Notes: generated from the letters alone by a model not told the origin. Positions 39,430-49,278 are shown, numbered from the stretch's first letter. The stretch is 64,000 nucleotides of DNA from an uncultured Clostridia bacterium (GCA_934177485.1 CAKPPF010000001.1:62001-126000); one strand, 5' to 3'. Numbers and translations are program-made.

Positions 39430-40831
39430 AAATAAACGATTATTTAAAACTACAATAATATATTTTATAGGAACGTTTGGCTCAAAATTATTAGTGTTTT
39501 TCTTAATGCCGTTATATTCATCTTACTTGTCAACAGAACAATTTGGAACTGTAAATCTAGTAACAAATATTGTTCCTTTAATAGGACCGGTATTTACATT
39601 ACAAGTAACGGAAACAATTTTTAGATTTTTATGTACAGCTAAAGATGAAAATGAAAAAAAATGTTATATAACCAATTCATTACTTGTCTTTTGTTTGGGA
39701 ATGTGTGCATTTATCTTTTTGTATATACCGATAAGTATAAAAACAAATTTTCAATATTCTTATTTGTTTAGTATATATTTTATATTTAATTATTTTTCAT
39801 TATACTTACAACAAATATTAAGAGGAATGAAAAAAAATATAGATTATTCTATTACAGGATTAATCTCAACATTAATACAATTAATAATTAATGTAATGAT
39901 GATAAAAATTATACATGAAAGAAGTATTCTATTGGCAACAGCGTTAGGAACACTAGTAATCACTATATATGCGTTATTTAGGCTGAAATTTTTTAGATAT
40001 GTAGATTTAAAATTATTTAATAAGAATATAATAAAAGAAATGATTAGGTATTCATTGCCTTTAATCCCTAATCAAATTAGTTGGTGGCTGAATGGAACAG
40101 CGGGATTATATATTTTAAAGTATTGGTGTGGTGTATCAGCTACAGGAGTGGTAAGTTTTGCTAATAAATTTCCGTCTTTATTAATGACTGTTAATAGTAT
40201 ATTCTTGTTAGCATGGACTGAAAATTCAATATATGAATATGATAGTAAGGATAAGGATAAATATTATTCTAGTAATTTAGATTATTTTTCAGTTTTTTTA
40301 ATATTGTTTTCGGCTATTTTATTACCTGTTATAAAAGTATATTATAAATTTTTTATTAATATTACATATTATGAGTCAATAAAATTAATACCTTTAATGT
40401 TCATAGCAATGATATTTAATGCAATGTCTAGTTTTATGGGGACTATATATACAGCATCAATGAAAACCAAAGGAGCTTTTTATACAACTATTATAGCAGG
40501 AATAGTGAATATAGTTGCAGATATTATTCTAATTCCTATACTTGGTATTTATGGATATTTATTAGCAAATATTGTATCGTATATTATATTTTATATTGCG
40601 AGAAAAAAATCAATTAATAAAATTATAAAATTACAATATAATTATAAGGCGTATATTTTTCCAGTAATTTTATTTTTGATTTCATCAATTATATATATGA
40701 AAACTGAAATAACATTTAATATTATAGGCTTATTTATACAAATTTTATTAATGATATATATGTATAGAAATGTGATAAAATCTCTAAAAGTAATATTTTT
40801 AGAAAAAATAAAAGATAGCAAGAAATTATAA
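39422..40831 (+). CDS. Wzx-type polysaccharide flippase (MOP superfamily)
   Basis: 469-residue polytopic protein with about 12-14 membrane segments. The N-terminal KTTIIYFIGTFGSKLLVFF then LMPLYSSYLSTEQFGTVNLV is typical of the oligosaccharide flippase family. SLPLIPNQISWWLNGTAGLY is the usual mid-protein motif, and GIYGYLLANIVSYI lies near the C-terminus. It should flip the lipid-linked repeat unit to the outer face, where the EpsG-like polymerase would act. Confidence 0.92.
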   Translation: MDRNKRLFKTTIIYFIGTFGSKLLVFFLMPLYSSYLSTEQFGTVNLVTNIVPLIGPVFTLQVTETIFRFLCTAKDENEKKCYITNSLLVFCLGMCAFIFLYIPISIKTNFQYSYLFSIYFIFNYFSLYLQQILRGMKKNIDYSITGLISTLIQLIINVMMIKIIHERSILLATALGTLVITIYALFRLKFFRYVDLKLFNKNIIKEMIRYSLPLIPNQISWWLNGTAGLYILKYWCGVSATGVVSFANKFPSLLMTVNSIFLLAWTENSIYEYDSKDKDKYYSSNLDYFSVFLILFSAILLPVIKVYYKFFINITYYESIKLIPLMFIAMIFNAMSSFMGTIYTASMKTKGAFYTTIIAGIVNIVADIILIPILGIYGYLLANIVSYIIFYIARKKSINKIIKLQYNYKAYIFPVILFLISSIIYMKTEITFNIIGLFIQILLMIYMYRNVIKSLKVIFLEKIKDSKKL

Positions 40832-40884
40832 AATTTAAATAATATGAATATTAGCAAGGTTACTATTATAAAAAGGAGAAAAAC

Positions 40885-41988
40885 ATGAAAAAAGTTATGT
40901 TAGTTTTTGGCACAAGACCAGAAGCAATAAAAATGTGTCCATTAGTAAAAGAATTAAAGAAAAGAAATAATATTGAGACTATATTATGCGTTACAGGTCA
41001 ACACAAAGAAATGCTACAACAGGTTTTAGATTGCTTTGAAGTCGTGCCAGATTATAATTTGGATATAATGAAAGATAAACAAACATTATTTGATATAACT
41101 TCAAATATAATGCTAAAAATTAAAAAGGTTTTAGAAGAAGTAAAACCTGATTTAATATTAGTACATGGTGATACCACTACTACATTTGCTACTGCATTAT
41201 CAGCCTTTTATATGCAAATCCCAGTGGGGCATGTTGAAGCAGGATTAAGAACATATAATATATATTCGCCATATCCAGAGGAATTTAACAGACAAGCTAC
41301 AGGAATTATCTCAGAGCTTAATTTTGCACCAACTGAGACATCTAAACAAAATTTAATTAATGAAGGAAAAGATAAAAACAAGATATTTGTTACAGGAAAT
41401 ACAGCAATTGACGCACTAAAAACAACAGTAAGAGATGATTATAAAAACGATGAATTAGAATGGGCAAGTGACAGTAGATTGATAATGTTAACAGCACATA
41501 GAAGAGAAAACTTAGGGAAGCCATTAGAAAATATGTTTAGAGCAATACGAAGAATAGTTGATGAGTTTTCAGATGTAAAGGTTATATATCCAATACATAA
41601 AAATCCAGTTGTAAGAGAATGCGCAAATAGAATTCTTGGAAATGATGACAAAATTAGATTAATAGAACCACTTGAAGTTTTAGATTTTCATAATTTTTTA
41701 GCTAAATCATATTTGATTTTGACAGATAGCGGAGGAATACAAGAAGAAGCCCCATCACTTGGAAAACCTGTTCTTGTTATGAGGGATACCACAGAAAGAC
41801 CAGAAGGAATAAAAGCAGGTACATTAAGATTGGTTGGTACAGAAGAAGAAAATATTTATAATAACTTTAAAGAACTTTTAACAAACCAGAAAGAATATAA
41901 AAAAATGAGCAAAGCATGTAATCCGTATGGTGATGGACATGCATGCGAAAAAATAGCGGATATAGTAGAAAAGTTTTTGAATAAATAG
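40885..41988 (+). CDS. wecB: UDP-N-acetylglucosamine 2-epimerase (non-hydrolysing)
   Basis: Cytosolic enzyme that interconverts UDP-GlcNAc and UDP-ManNAc, 367 residues, supplying a donor for the polysaccharide or for wall glycopolymer. Motifs include LVFGTRPEAIKMCPLV, TGQHKEMLQQVLDCF, HGDTTTTFATAL, HVEAGLRTYN, YPEEFNRQ, TAHRRENLGKPLENM, IHKNPVVRE and DSGGIQEEAPSLGKPVLVMRD. AAAAGGAG precedes the ATG. It is 53 nt after the flippase. Confidence 0.95.
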   Translation: MKKVMLVFGTRPEAIKMCPLVKELKKRNNIETILCVTGQHKEMLQQVLDCFEVVPDYNLDIMKDKQTLFDITSNIMLKIKKVLEEVKPDLILVHGDTTTTFATALSAFYMQIPVGHVEAGLRTYNIYSPYPEEFNRQATGIISELNFAPTETSKQNLINEGKDKNKIFVTGNTAIDALKTTVRDDYKNDELEWASDSRLIMLTAHRRENLGKPLENMFRAIRRIVDEFSDVKVIYPIHKNPVVRECANRILGNDDKIRLIEPLEVLDFHNFLAKSYLILTDSGGIQEEAPSLGKPVLVMRDTTERPEGIKAGTLRLVGTEEENIYNNFKELLTNQKEYKKMSKACNPYGDGHACEKIADIVEKFLNK

Positions 41989-42092
41989 CATAATAGGTTA
42001 ATATAAATTCGCTATAACATTTTATAATAATTGACTTCTTGATAACATTAAATTTTTTGAATAAAAAAGATTATATACTTGAAATTAACTTT

Positions 42093-42150
42093 GGATTTTC
42101 TGATTTTTTTTACTCAAATTGAGGAGAAGAATATAGCAAAGTCACTTTTT
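42093..42150. repeat. Decayed dispersed repeat before the capA-like gene
   Basis: In reverse orientation: GGATTTTCTG...CTCAAATTGAGGAGAAGAAT and AGCAAAGTCACTTTTTT match the AAATCTC/GATTTGAG and AAGTGGCTTTGCCAC modules with changes. No gene lies in 41989-42225. Confidence 0.5.
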
Positions 42151-42225
42151 TAGTATATTATATTGCAAAAAAATATTAAAATAGATATAATAAAATAGAA
42201 ATTTTTACAGATGAGGAGAGTTTAA

Positions 42226-42939
42226 ATGGAGGAGCTAGATTTAAAAGAATTATTTTCAATATTTTGGAATAAAAGGCTTGAGATATTGCTTATAACATTA
42301 GTTTTTTTGGCTATGGGAATTACATATTCATATTTTTTTGTTAAACCAGAGTATAAAGCATCTACTAATATGGTTTTAGTACAAAGTTCAGCTACATCTA
42401 AAAATGGAGAAAGTGCAATTACAACCACAGATATAACAATGAATTCAAAACTTATTTCTACATATAGTGCACTTATTAAAAGAAATGCTGTACTTGGAAA
42501 AGTTGCAAGTAATTTAAATTTATCTGAAGAAGAAATAGAAAAAGTTAAAGATAAAATTACAGTAAAATCTGTTCAAGATACAGAAATAATAGAAATAACA
42601 GTAAAAGATAAAGACCCTAATTTTGCAGCAAAAGTTGCAAACGAAATTGCAACAGTTTTTAGCGAAAAAATTGTTGAAATATATAATATGAGCAATGTAT
42701 ATATATTAGATAAAGCAGAGCCAGAAACACAACCATGTAATATAAATCATGGAAAAGATATTGCTATTTTCGCTTTCATTGGACTGGTAATATCAGCAAT
42801 GGTTATATTGGTATTAAATATGTTGGACACAACAATAAAAACTGAAGAGGATATAGAAAAAGCAACTAAATTAATGGTGTTGACACTAATTCCAACATAT
42901 GATGGCGGAAAAAAAGTAAAAAAAGGAGGTAGAAGATAA
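42226..42939 (+). CDS. Wzz/CapA-type chain-length and BY-kinase modulator
   Basis: 237-residue membrane adaptor that activates the tyrosine kinase encoded next and influences chain length. It has an N-terminal Wzz domain after MEELDLKELFSIFWNKRLEI with a membrane segment (about 20-40), an extracellular part, YILDKAEPETQP before the second membrane segment (about 177-200), and a short cytoplasmic tail with TKLMVLTLIPTYD. GAGGAGAG precedes the ATG. The kinase start overlaps its last base. Confidence 0.9.
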   Translation: MEELDLKELFSIFWNKRLEILLITLVFLAMGITYSYFFVKPEYKASTNMVLVQSSATSKNGESAITTTDITMNSKLISTYSALIKRNAVLGKVASNLNLSEEEIEKVKDKITVKSVQDTEIIEITVKDKDPNFAAKVANEIATVFSEKIVEIYNMSNVYILDKAEPETQPCNINHGKDIAIFAFIGLVISAMVILVLNMLDTTIKTEEDIEKATKLMVLTLIPTYDGGKKVKKGGRR

Positions 42940-43637
42940 TGAAAAAAGAATTATTTATTCAAAAAGATCCAAAATCTCCAATTGCAGAAATATTTAGAAC
43001 ATTAAGAACAAATTTACAATTTATGAATACAAAAAACGAGCTTAGAAGTATATTAATAACTTCAACTGTACCTGGTGAAGGTAAAACATGGATTGCATCT
43101 AACCTAGCGGTTACATTTGCTTTAGCAGGAAAAAGAGTATTAATAATAGACGCAGATATGAGAAAAGGAAGAATTGCAAATGTTTTTAAAGCAAGGCCAA
43201 CACCTGGATTTTCAAACTTCTTGTCTGGGATTTCTGCAGACGGAGTAATAGCAAAAGAAAATATCCTTAATATTATTCAAGCAGCTGAAGTTGAAAACTT
43301 ATTTGTTGTAACAGCCGGAAATACTCCACCAAACCCATCAGAATTATTAGAAGAAGATAAGCTTGATAGAATGATGGAACAATTAAATAAACGTTTTGAT
43401 ATAATTATTTTTGATGGTACTCCAAGCATGTTAGTAACAGACGCAACGATTATTTCTAGAATTGTTGACACAACAATTATTGTATCTGCTTATAACATAA
43501 CTAAAAAAGAAGACTTAACAAGAGTTAAGAGAAACATAGAAAATGTTGGCGGGAAAATTGCTGGTGTAGTATTAAACAAAATCCCTGCAAAAACAAAAGG
43601 ATATACATACGGTTACTATTATGGTAGAGAAGAATAA
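42939..43637 (+). CDS. Bacterial tyrosine kinase (BY-kinase), CapB/CpsD type
   Basis: 232-residue cytoplasmic P-loop kinase that autophosphorylates on a C-terminal tyrosine cluster and controls polysaccharide assembly. PIAEIFRTLRTNLQF at the N-terminus, Walker A TSTVPGEGKTWIASN, Walker A' LIIDADMRKGR, Walker B IIIFDGTPSM and the tail YTYGYYYGREE with several Tyr are present. It works with the CapA-like adaptor upstream and the PHP phosphatase downstream. Confidence 0.94.
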   Translation: MKKELFIQKDPKSPIAEIFRTLRTNLQFMNTKNELRSILITSTVPGEGKTWIASNLAVTFALAGKRVLIIDADMRKGRIANVFKARPTPGFSNFLSGISADGVIAKENILNIIQAAEVENLFVVTAGNTPPNPSELLEEDKLDRMMEQLNKRFDIIIFDGTPSMLVTDATIISRIVDTTIIVSAYNITKKEDLTRVKRNIENVGGKIAGVVLNKIPAKTKGYTYGYYYGREE

Positions 43638-43648
43638 TAGGAGGAAAA

Positions 43649-44356
43649 ATGATTGACTTACATTCACATATAATTCCAAATGTAGACGATGGCTCAAAAA
43701 CTTTTGATGAAAGTATAGAAATATTAAATGAAGCAAAAAAAGTGGGCTTTTCAGATGTTATTTTAACTTCTCATTTTATACCTGAGTATAATGAAACGAA
43801 GATAGAAGAACTAATAAGCTTAAAAGAAGATCTACAAAAAAATTGTGATAGTATTAAGTTACATTCTGGAATGGAAGTATATATTACAGAAAGAATTGAG
43901 GAACTATTAAATAATAAAAAAATTCTAACCTTGGCTGGAAGTAATTATTTATTAATGGAGTTACCCTTATCTAACCATGTAAATTACTTTGAATATGTGA
44001 TATATGTTCTACAAAGCAAAAATATTATTCCAATAATTGCTCATCCAGAAAGATATTTAGAAGTTCAAAAAAATTATAAGTTAGTTGAAGAATATATAGA
44101 AAAGGGATGCTTAATTCAATGTAATTATGCAAGCATTTTAGGATATTATGGAAAGGATGCCCAAAAAACAGTTAAAAAACTTTTAAAAGAAAAGCTAGTT
44201 AATTTTTTGGGAAGTGATTGTCATAGAAAAGGAAGCATTTACTTAAATATTCCTAAAGCAGTAAAGAAAATAATCAAAATAATCGGTGAAGAAGAATTTT
44301 ATAAAATTAGCACTACAAATCCACAAAGAATATTAAATAATGAAGAAATATTATAA
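43649..44356 (+). CDS. PHP-family tyrosine-protein phosphatase, CpsB/CapC type
   Basis: 235-residue Mn-dependent phosphatase that removes phosphate from the BY-kinase. The PHP metal motifs are MIDLHSHIIPNVDDG, SHFIPEYN, HSGMEVYI, PIIAHPERY and LGSDCHRKGS. GGAGG lies 5 nt before the ATG, 11 nt after the kinase. Gene order adaptor-kinase-phosphatase is standard. Confidence 0.94.
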   Translation: MIDLHSHIIPNVDDGSKTFDESIEILNEAKKVGFSDVILTSHFIPEYNETKIEELISLKEDLQKNCDSIKLHSGMEVYITERIEELLNNKKILTLAGSNYLLMELPLSNHVNYFEYVIYVLQSKNIIPIIAHPERYLEVQKNYKLVEEYIEKGCLIQCNYASILGYYGKDAQKTVKKLLKEKLVNFLGSDCHRKGSIYLNIPKAVKKIIKIIGEEEFYKISTTNPQRILNNEEIL

Positions 44357-44373
44357 TAAAGGTGGGAAAAAAA

Positions 44374-45252
44374 ATGAAACTAAAAAACACAACAAAATTT
44401 CTTGTAGCAATATTAGTTACAATAGTTATATTTAATATTTGCATAATAAAAACATATGCAAATAATGTAACTGTTAATGAAAATACAGAACAAGCAGAAA
44501 AAAATGAGAGTGAATCAGAAAACACTAAAAATGAAAATAAGAATACTACTACGAAAACAGTTAATAAAAAATCAAGCGATGCTAATATAACAAAACTTAC
44601 AATTAGTGCAGGAAAATTAAATCCAAGCTTTAGCAAAGATATAACTGAGTATTACACAGAAGTTGATTTAAGCGTAACAAAAATAACTACAAAAGTTAAT
44701 TTATCAAATAATAATGCAAAAGTAACGGTAAGTGGAAATAAAAATTTAAAAGAAGGTAAAAATACCATAGAATTAAAAGTAACAGCCGAAGATGGAACAC
44801 AAAAAAAATATTATATTTACGCAACAAGAACAAATAATACAGAAAAATCTAATGCAAATTTAGAACAATTAGAACTTGAAGATTATGAAATTACACCAGA
44901 ATTTAATTCAAGCATTACTAATTATAATGCTATAATAGATAAAAACACAGATAAAATTAATGTAAAGGCTGTTGCAGAAAATAATAAGGCACAAATTAAA
45001 ATTAGTGGAAACGAAGAAATGACTAATGATGAAAATAAAATAGAAATAAAAGTAACAGCGGAAGATGGTAAAACAACTAAGACATATACAATAAACATCG
45101 AGAAAAAAGCAGAACAGCAACAAGAAGCAACAGAAGAAAAAAAGGTAAATGTAATTGCAGAAAATAAAGAACCAGCAGTAATTGCAATTGGTGTAATATT
45201 AATTCTTATTATTTTAATTTCATTAAAAATTATAAAGAAAAATAAAAGCTAA
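44374..45252 (+). CDS. Membrane-anchored protein with two cadherin-like beta-sandwich repeats
   Basis: 292 residues. An N-terminal signal sequence (FLVAILVTIVIFNI) is followed by an Asn/Glu/Thr-rich linker and then two repeats of about 90 residues, each ending in a KVTAEDG motif: NITKLTISAGKLNPSFS... and ANLEQLELEDYEITPEFN.... These are cadherin-like (PF12733-type) domains. A C-terminal membrane segment (VIAIGVILILIILISL) and a basic tail anchor it. The start is ATG 44374 with AAAGGTGG upstream; the GTG at 44362 overlaps that site. A surface role with the polysaccharide is likely, but its function is unknown. It closes the locus. Confidence 0.75.
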   Translation: MKLKNTTKFLVAILVTIVIFNICIIKTYANNVTVNENTEQAEKNESESENTKNENKNTTTKTVNKKSSDANITKLTISAGKLNPSFSKDITEYYTEVDLSVTKITTKVNLSNNNAKVTVSGNKNLKEGKNTIELKVTAEDGTQKKYYIYATRTNNTEKSNANLEQLELEDYEITPEFNSSITNYNAIIDKNTDKINVKAVAENNKAQIKISGNEEMTNDENKIEIKVTAEDGKTTKTYTINIEKKAEQQQEATEEKKVNVIAENKEPAVIAIGVILILIILISLKIIKKNKS

Positions 45253-45256
45253 AAAT

Positions 45257-45312
45257 AAAAACTAAAAAGACCTAAACATATATAAAAACTAAGGTTTTTT
45301 TAGTTTTTTTTA
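45257..45312 (+). terminator. Terminator of the exopolysaccharide locus
   Basis: ACTAAAAAGACCT near 45261 pairs with AAGGTTTTTTTAGT (45291-45304), followed by a run of T. It lies directly after the cadherin-like gene and before the gyrA promoter. Confidence 0.7.
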
Positions 45313-45323
45313 TGCTTTTTTTC

Positions 45324-45352
45324 TTGCATATTTTGACAAGGTTTAGTATAAT
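45324..45352 (+). promoter_or_regulatory. gyrA promoter
   Basis: TTGCAT (45324-45329), 17-bp spacer, TATAAT (45347-45352). A perfect TTGACA at 45333 is only 8 bp from the -10 box and so is not the -35 element. Confidence 0.6.
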
Positions 45353-45413
45353 AAATCCGTAAGGAAAAATGCAATTTATGCATATTTGAATGTCAAAGAA
45401 AAGAGGGTAATTA

Positions 45414-47849
45414 ATGGACATTGAAGGAGAAAAAATAATCGAAAGAGACATTGAAAAAGAAATGAAAACAGCATATATTGATTATGCCATGAGTGTTATT
45501 GTTGCACGTGCTTTGCCAGATGTAAGAGATGGTTTAAAGCCTGTTCATAGAAGAATTTTATATGCAATGAATGAAGATGGAATAACTTCAGATAAACCAT
45601 ATAGGAAATGTGCCAATACAGTTGGTTCAGTTCTTGGTAGATATCATCCACATGGTGATGCAGCAGTTTATGATGCAATGGTAAGAATGGCTCAAGATTT
45701 TTCAATGAGATATATGCTAATTGATGGACATGGAAATTTTGGTTCAATAGATGGTGATGGTGCAGCAGCAATGAGGTACACTGAAGCTAGAATGGCTAAA
45801 ATTTCAAATTATATGTTAGCAGATATTGAAAAAAATACTGTTGATTTTATGCCAAACTATGATGATAGATTACAAGAACCAACAGTTTTACCAGCACAAA
45901 TTCCAGCTTTATTAATAAATGGATCTTCTGGTATTGCAGTAGGAATGGCTACAAATATTCCACCACATAATTTAACAGAAGTTATTGATGGAATAATAAA
46001 AATAATAGATGAAGACGAAGTTACAGATGAAGATTTAATGCAAGTTGTTAAAGGACCTGATTTTCCAACAGGAGCTTTAATTCTAGGTAGAGAAGGAATA
46101 AAAGAAGCATATACAACAGGAAAGGGAAAAATAACTTTAAGAGCAGAAACAGAAATTGAAGAAATGAGTGGAAATAAACAAAGAATTATTGTTTCTTCAT
46201 TACCATATCAAGTAAACAAAGCAAAATTAATAACTAATATATCAGAACTTGTAAAAGATAAAAGAATAGAAGGAATTTCTGAAGTAAGAGATGAGTCAGA
46301 TAGAATAGATAGAGTAAGAGTAGTTATTGAGTTAAAAAGAGACGCAAAAGCACAGGTTGTATTAAATCAATTATTTAAACATACACAAATGCAAGACACT
46401 TTTGGAATAATAATGTTAGCTTTAGTAAATGGAGAACCTAAAATATTAACATTAAGACAATGTATGGATTGCTATATAGATCATAGAAAAGAAGTTGTTT
46501 TAAGAAGAACAAAATTTGATTTAGATAAAGCAGAAGCTAGAGCCCATATATTAGAAGGATTAAAAATCGCACTAGACAATATTGATGAGGTTATTGAAAT
46601 TATAAGAAATTCTTATGATGATGCCAAAGAAAGATTAATGAAAAGATTTGGATTATCTGATATTCAGGCACAATCAATATTAGACATGAGATTAAAAACA
46701 TTATCTGGCTTGCAAAGAGAAAAAATAGAAAATGAATATGATGAGTTAATGAAATTAATTGCATATTTAAAAGACGTTCTAGGAAGTGAAAAATTAGTTT
46801 TTGATATAATTAAAAAAGAATTAATAGAAGTTAAAGAAAAATTTGGAGATGCAAGAAAAACAAAAATAGTTGCTGCAGAGGGCGAATTTGAACTTGAAGA
46901 TTTAATAAAAGATGAACAAGCAGTTATAACATTAACACATTTTGGATACATTAAAAGAATGCCAATAGATACATATAAGAGCCAAAAAAGAGGAGGAAAA
47001 GGAATAACAGGCACAGCAACAAGAGAAGAAGATTTTGTAAAACAAATATTTACAGCATCAACTCATGATACATTATTGTTCTTTACAAATAAGGGAAAAG
47101 TATATAGATTGAAGGGATATGAAGTACCAGAAGCAGGCAGAACTGCTAAAGGAACAGCAATAGTTAATATATTAAGTCTTGATAGAGGTGAAAAAATTTC
47201 AGCAGTTATTCCAATATCAAATTTTGCAGAAGGAAAATATTTATTAATGGCAACAAAAGCAGGAATGATTAAGAAAACAGCCTTATCAGAATATAATTCT
47301 GTTAGAAAATCTGGACTTCAGGCAATTACTCTTAAAGAGGATGATGAACTAATAGATGTAAGAATGACAGATGGAGAAGATAATGTAGTTCTTGTAACTA
47401 GAGAAGGATTATGCATTACATTTGCAGAAAAAGATGTGCGCCCAATAGGAAGAGTTGGACAAGGTGTTATAGGAATGAAATTAAATGACGGAGATGAAGT
47501 TATAGGCATGGAACCTATAATTGCTGGAAGTAAAGCAACACTTCTTGCCATAACAGAAAATGGATTTGGAAAAAGAACAGAACTAGATGAATATAGAGTA
47601 CAAACAAGAGGTGGAAAAGGAGTTATTACATATAAAATAACACCAAAAACAGGAAAAATTGTTGGAATAAGAATAGCAACAGATGAAGAAGATGTTATGC
47701 TTATAACAAATAATGGAACAATAATTAGAATAAAAGTTAAAGATATAAGTATTCTAGGAAGATCAACACAAGGTGTCACATTAATGAGAACAAGTGATGA
47801 TTGTAAAGTTGTAAGTATAGAAACATTAATTCCAGAAAATGAAGAATAA
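45414..47849 (+). CDS. gyrA: DNA gyrase subunit A
   Basis: 811-residue breakage-reunion subunit. Signatures are ALPDVRDGLKPVHRRILYAM, the quinolone-resistance region YHPHGDAAVYDAMVRMAQDF, the catalytic tyrosine in AAAMRYTEARM, and INGSSGIAVGMATNIPPHN. The C-terminal beta-pinwheel contains the GyrA box QKRGGKG that wraps DNA, which separates it from ParC. It has its own promoter and a strong terminator. The position 20 kb from gyrB is notable, as the two are usually adjacent in Firmicutes. Confidence 0.97.
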   Translation: MDIEGEKIIERDIEKEMKTAYIDYAMSVIVARALPDVRDGLKPVHRRILYAMNEDGITSDKPYRKCANTVGSVLGRYHPHGDAAVYDAMVRMAQDFSMRYMLIDGHGNFGSIDGDGAAAMRYTEARMAKISNYMLADIEKNTVDFMPNYDDRLQEPTVLPAQIPALLINGSSGIAVGMATNIPPHNLTEVIDGIIKIIDEDEVTDEDLMQVVKGPDFPTGALILGREGIKEAYTTGKGKITLRAETEIEEMSGNKQRIIVSSLPYQVNKAKLITNISELVKDKRIEGISEVRDESDRIDRVRVVIELKRDAKAQVVLNQLFKHTQMQDTFGIIMLALVNGEPKILTLRQCMDCYIDHRKEVVLRRTKFDLDKAEARAHILEGLKIALDNIDEVIEIIRNSYDDAKERLMKRFGLSDIQAQSILDMRLKTLSGLQREKIENEYDELMKLIAYLKDVLGSEKLVFDIIKKELIEVKEKFGDARKTKIVAAEGEFELEDLIKDEQAVITLTHFGYIKRMPIDTYKSQKRGGKGITGTATREEDFVKQIFTASTHDTLLFFTNKGKVYRLKGYEVPEAGRTAKGTAIVNILSLDRGEKISAVIPISNFAEGKYLLMATKAGMIKKTALSEYNSVRKSGLQAITLKEDDELIDVRMTDGEDNVVLVTREGLCITFAEKDVRPIGRVGQGVIGMKLNDGDEVIGMEPIIAGSKATLLAITENGFGKRTELDEYRVQTRGGKGVITYKITPKTGKIVGIRIATDEEDVMLITNNGTIIRIKVKDISILGRSTQGVTLMRTSDDCKVVSIETLIPENEE

Positions 47850-47854
47850 GAATA

Positions 47855-47922
47855 GTTGCTTTAATATAGGTGCATTCTGTTTCACAAATATGCACCGCAG
47901 AACGTAATTTAACCTTGTTAAT
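47855..47922. repeat. Dispersed repeat module after gyrA
   Basis: GTGCATTCTGTTTCAC plus AAATATGCACCGCAGAACG and TAATTTAACCTTGTTA repeat, with changes, the module at 9800-9848. Confidence 0.65.
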
Positions 47923-47926
47923 GTAT

Positions 47927-47960
47927 AAAAAACTCGGCATAGTTTATATGCCGAGTTTTT
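47927..47960 (+). terminator. gyrA terminator
   Basis: AAAAAACTCGGCATA (47927-47941), loop GTTTA, TATGCCGAGTTTTT (47947-47960): a 14-bp stem ending in five T. A repeat remnant (48001-48020, AAGCGACATAAAGCCGCTTT) follows. Confidence 0.85.
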
Positions 47961-48059
47961 CTCAATTACAGCTCGAAAACTAAAATCAAGAGAAAATAAA
48001 AAGCGACATAAAGCCGCTTTGTTATTAAGATTTTTCTGGAACAAATTTTAGTATTGTAG

Positions 48060-48080
48060 GGGCAGGTCTTGTGCCTGCCC
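48060..48080. repeat. GGGCAGG...CCTGCCC palindrome
   Basis: GGGCAGG (48060-48066), loop TCTTGTG, CCTGCCC (48074-48080), preceded by TTGTAG and followed by GAAA. An identical hairpin lies at 55974-55994 and a decayed one at 12078. It is the most GC-rich word in the intergenic DNA and resembles REP-type palindromes. Confidence 0.75.
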
Positions 48081-48143
48081 GAAAGATTAGTATTATTTAA
48101 ATCATTATTTAGTAACAATATGCAACTTAAAATAAATAAACAT

Positions 48144-49130
48144 TTAAGGAGCTTTAGTGTACCTTAAGTCATTACCAAAGAATCTACAAATATTATAATA
48201 ACCAACAAGCCTTGAAAAAATTCTTTCATCATATGTTTTAAATAAATTACTTAAACTTAAATTTGTTGAGATTATTGTTTTAGTTACATGGTTATTTTGA
48301 TTTAGTAACCTAGTATTTAAAATATTAAATAATTCGGAAAATTTCATATTATTTAAACTTTCTGTACCTAAGTCATCAATTACTAATAAATCAACATTTA
48401 ATAAATCATTATAATTAAAATTATTATTCTTTCCAAATCTATAATCCATTATAGAATCTAACATCACTGGTGCAGTTTGATATAGTACAGTTTTTCCACG
48501 ATTTAATAATTCGTTTGCAATACAGTTCGTTAAAAAAGTTTTACCAAGACCTGTATTACCTGTAAATAATAAGTTCTTTTCTTCGAAACTATCAAAATTT
48601 TCAATAAATTTTTCTGATAAATCTTTTATTTTTTTCATATTATCTCTAGGTGAAATATTAGAATTATATTTTTTTTCATCTACAGTATCAGAAAATATAT
48701 TAATATTAAAAGTTGAAAAATTTTCATTTCCTAAACTAGATATATTTGATTTATTATATTCAATATCAAGGAGTTTTTGTTTTAAACAAGTACACATAAT
48801 TTGATTATTGTTAATTAAATACCCAGTATCATTACATAATTTGCAATTATAATCAGGTTTGAAAAAATCATCTGTAATATTCAATTTTGTAAGTAAACGT
48901 TGTTTTTCGCTTTTATATTTTTCTAAATCTAATTTTAAATTATCAATATTATTTTTTAATAAAATATTTTTAGAGATATCTATAGATATTTTATTTATCT
49001 TATCATTTAAATTACTTATATCAGGGTTTTTAATATAAAACTTTCTTAGTTTTTCATCTAATTCTTGTTCTTTATTTAGTCTATTTTTTTCATATTCTCT
49101 TAATAATTCTTTTAATGTTGAATTAGCCAA
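48144..49130 (-). CDS. dnaI: DnaC/DnaI-type helicase loader
   Basis: AAA+ ATPase of 328 residues that loads the replicative helicase. It has an N-terminal coiled segment, a zinc-binding motif CKLCNDTGY...CTC (about 105-125), Walker A FTGNTGLGKTFLTN, Walker B LLVIDDLGTE and a C-terminal arginine in RIFSRLVGYY. TTG 49130 is chosen as start because GGAGG lies 10 nt upstream and the longer frame adds 24 unrelated residues. It follows the dnaD-like gene, forming a loader pair. Confidence 0.88.
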   Translation of the reverse strand: MANSTLKELLREYEKNRLNKEQELDEKLRKFYIKNPDISNLNDKINKISIDISKNILLKNNIDNLKLDLEKYKSEKQRLLTKLNITDDFFKPDYNCKLCNDTGYLINNNQIMCTCLKQKLLDIEYNKSNISSLGNENFSTFNINIFSDTVDEKKYNSNISPRDNMKKIKDLSEKFIENFDSFEEKNLLFTGNTGLGKTFLTNCIANELLNRGKTVLYQTAPVMLDSIMDYRFGKNNNFNYNDLLNVDLLVIDDLGTESLNNMKFSELFNILNTRLLNQNNHVTKTIISTNLSLSNLFKTYDERIFSRLVGYYNICRFFGNDLRYTKAP

Positions 49131-49212
49131 AATTATTAAACCTCCATTAAAATATTTTGTATACCAGAAAAAATTTTTTTCTAATATATAAAAAAGATAC
49201 AACCACTATATT

Positions 49213-49277
49213 TTGAGATTTCCTAATTTAATTTAGAAGCTCAAATCGACGAGTAAAAGAAGTTGCAAGGTTACCTT
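49213..49277. repeat. Dispersed repeat core between dnaI and dnaD
   Basis: Reverse orientation: GAGATTTCCTAATTTAATTT, then AGAAGCTCAAATCGACGAG and GCAAGGTTACCTT match the core and the AAGGTTAAGTTACCTT module, overlapping the end of dnaD. Confidence 0.6.
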
Positions 49278-49278
49278 T

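Noticed and set aside
45333..45352. TTGACA and TATAAT before gyrA as one promoter
   Set aside because: They are only 8 bp apart; TTGCAT at 45324 with 17 bp spacing is the workable -35.
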